A stretch of 7,259 bases of DNA from assembly GCA_900556665.1 (NCBI GenBank), contig USPX01000103.1, positions 1 through 7,259 of the forward strand, written 5' to 3'. This stretch comes from an uncultured Eubacteriales bacterium (GTDB lineage: Bacteria > Bacillota_A > Clostridia > Lachnospirales > Cellulosilyticaceae). This document shows, piece after piece, positions 5,766 through 7,259 of this stretch (positions within the stretch are counted from its first letter, which is position 1; the number at the start of each line of letters is the position of its first letter). Position numbers and translations under genes: made by a program. The notes below the pieces were generated by a model. The model ran no database searches. It worked only from the letters and a program-made list of their open reading frames with translations, and was not told the origin of the DNA.

Positions 5766-6844
5766 TTGGTGGTCCTACTTATTACTTTAGCTATTTATCT
5801 CTTTATGATTTTTTTACACAGCATCGTATTGCCATTACCTTTGTAGGTGCTGGTTTACTACTTATATTAGGAAGTAGCATGCAGTTATTTGATGCTCATC
5901 TGGCTTTTATGGAATTTCCTTCTGAAATCATTATACTCATTATTGTCCTTTCATTATTTACCGAGATTTTTAAACATTTATCTTTAATTGACTATATTGG
6001 CTATCATTTTATTAAACTTACAAAAGGTAATCGCACACTGATTATGATTGCCATTCCAATACTTATGTATATTACTTCTCTTTTTATGAATAATTTAACT
6101 GTTGTCTTACTTTTTACCTACATGGCACTCTATATGGCCATTGAGTATGATTTGCCAGCTATTCCTCTTCTTGTGAGTATTATTATTGGTTCCAATATTG
6201 GTGGAGCACCTCTGCCTTGGGCGGATACACCAGCTGTGGTACTGAGCTTATATACAGATTTTACACTATTTGACTTTCTAAGTAAGCTCTTTATTCCTTG
6301 TCTCATTTTTGCACTGGGCCTATCTAGCTATACTTACATTTGGTATAAATACTTTTCAAACCACAACCGGATTATGCCTTTTACAGTAAAGCCTCAAGTA
6401 CCTTGGCAAGAAGTTAAACTACCACTCATTTTATTTATACTTTATATTATCGGCATTAGCATGGGACCTTTTTTCAATATCTCTATTGCCTATATTTCTT
6501 TATTTTTTGGAGGTCTCTTACTACTCTCCTATAAGACAGATGCCATGGCACTCTTAAATGGTTTGCCTATACTCGATTCCCTAGTCTTTATTATTGCACT
6601 TTTCTTAATCGGTGGCATTTTAGAATGCAGTGGTCTTTTAACATTAGCGAGTCATTATATCCTAGGCTTTACCCATAAAAATCCTTATTTTATAGCTCTT
6701 GCCATACTGCTTATTGCTTTTGTAACTTCTACCTTACTTTCTGCTGGGCCAACAGCGGCAACGCTTCTTCCTATATGCCAGACACTTACCCCTATAGCTG
6801 GAACACCTAATTTCACATATTGTCTTAAGCTCTGCTCTAAATAA
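5766..6844 (+). pseudogene. ArsB/NhaD-like ion transporter, frameshifted and C-terminally truncated
   Basis: Remnant of a multi-spanning transporter of the ArsB/NhaD (SLC13-like, ion transporter superfamily) group; the transported ion is unknown. Family hallmarks: TQHRIAITFVGAGLLLILG after the first helix, NNLTVVLLF (about nt 6089) and SNIGGAPLPWADTPAVVL (nt 6191 onwards), then LLSAGPTAATLLPICQTL near the end. Two lesions are seen. First, the frame set by the ribosome binding site starts at TTG 5766 or GTG 5769 and encodes a good first membrane helix (LVVLLITLAIYLFMIF), but this frame meets the rest only if the T7 run at 5809-5815 had one more T or two fewer. Second, family sequence ends near 6793; the last 16 residues are antisense of yabG, so the final membrane segment or segments are missing. 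It is divergent from the zinc operon. If the frame is read from 5756 instead, an open frame exists but its N-terminus is not membrane-like. Confidence 0.78.
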
Positions 6845-7182
6845 AAAGTATTGGCGTCTATATGAAGTACCTTTCCAAAACACTTTCCCCTTAACAGCTC
6901 CTCCTCTGTTTCATCTTCTACATCTTCTTCTCCTTCTACAAACGCTTCATCACTGAGTGTTGTATAAGGATTAACTAATACCCCATCTTTAATATGTCTT
7001 TTAATTTTTCCAAACATCAAGGGGGACCTGATTGAGACTTCTTCAAGATCACTGAGCTTGGCATCAGCAATTAATCTAAAATCAACACCACTTAAAACTG
7101 CCTGATCCTCTTTAATCTCCTGTATAATGAAATTAATATCATTAGCATAAGACTTACGTGTCACAATGTCCCCAACATGCAC
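6685..7182 (-). pseudogene. yabG: 5' half of the sporulation protease gene yabG
   Basis: N-terminal part of YabG, the sporulation-specific cysteine-type protease (peptidase U57) that processes spore-coat proteins. Diagnostic stretches: VGDIVTRKSYANDI at 3-16, GVDFRLIADAKLSDLEEV at about 32-49, and GKVLHIDANTFYLEQSLRQYVKLGVPAIGV ending at residue 132. An acidic linker (EGEEDVEDETEEE) lies between them. After residue 132 (nt 6787) the family sequence stops; 33 further codons are antisense of the ArsB-like transporter until a chance stop at 6685. A normal YabG is about 290 aa, so the C-terminal half is missing. The start is GTG at 7182 with AAGGAG 9 nt upstream; no in-frame ATG competes. It is presumably non-functional, in keeping with a lineage that has lost sporulation. 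Confidence 0.85.
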
Positions 7183-7213
7183 AACTATACACTCCTTCTC
7201 TATTTATCTAATA

Positions 7214-7222
7214 TATAGTATG
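7214..7222 (-). promoter_or_regulatory. Possible sporulation-sigma -10 of yabG
   Basis: CATACTATA on the minus strand, 32 nt before the yabG GTG. It matches the CATAnnnTA pattern known for the -10 of mother-cell sigma E/K promoters. No convincing -35 is seen at the right spacing, and A/T-rich sequence gives such matches often. Confidence 0.3.
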
Positions 7223-7259
7223 GCATGATCTTGGAAATGGACACGTTTTACCTGATTTA

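Overview
The window reads as a piece of chromosome from a low-GC, Gram-positive-lineage anaerobe. Strong AGGAGG/GGGAGG ribosome binding sites, the protein families and a remnant of the sporulation protease gene yabG fit Firmicutes. I lean towards Negativicutes (a Veillonella-like organism) from overall gene character; this placement is an inference, not proven by the sequence.

Left part, plus strand (2-2276): an OPT-family peptide transporter, cut at its 5' end by the window edge, is followed 3 nt later by a small stand-alone PqqD-like protein. The pair ends at a perfect 15-bp terminator stem. Next to it (about 2289-2513) lies a 225-bp non-coding imperfect palindrome with matching inverted ends. 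It separates this operon from the convergent minus-strand operon and is the most unusual structure in the window.

Middle, minus strand (5683 down to 2515): a zinc-type ABC uptake locus. In transcription order it has a promoter with a Zur/Fur-like inverted repeat just downstream of the -10, a 97-aa Cys/His-containing small membrane protein, znuA, znuC, znuB and an alpha/beta hydrolase. The locus is broken. One deletion removed the 3' half of znuA and the 5' part of znuC (Walker A), joining the remains out of frame. A second deletion removed Walker B through most of the C-terminus of znuC, leaving only its last 23 codons in another frame. znuB and the hydrolase are intact.

Right part (5718-7259): a divergent plus-strand ArsB/NhaD-like transporter has a homopolymer frameshift near its start and has lost its C-terminus. 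It runs tail to tail into the minus-strand 5' half of yabG, so one deletion junction near 6787-6795 truncated both genes.

Taken together, the left operon and the hydrolase look functional. The zinc importer, the ion transporter and the sporulation protease are all decayed, which suggests ongoing genome reduction in a lineage that has lost or is losing sporulation. I see no phage, IS transposase, CRISPR array, tRNA or rRNA.
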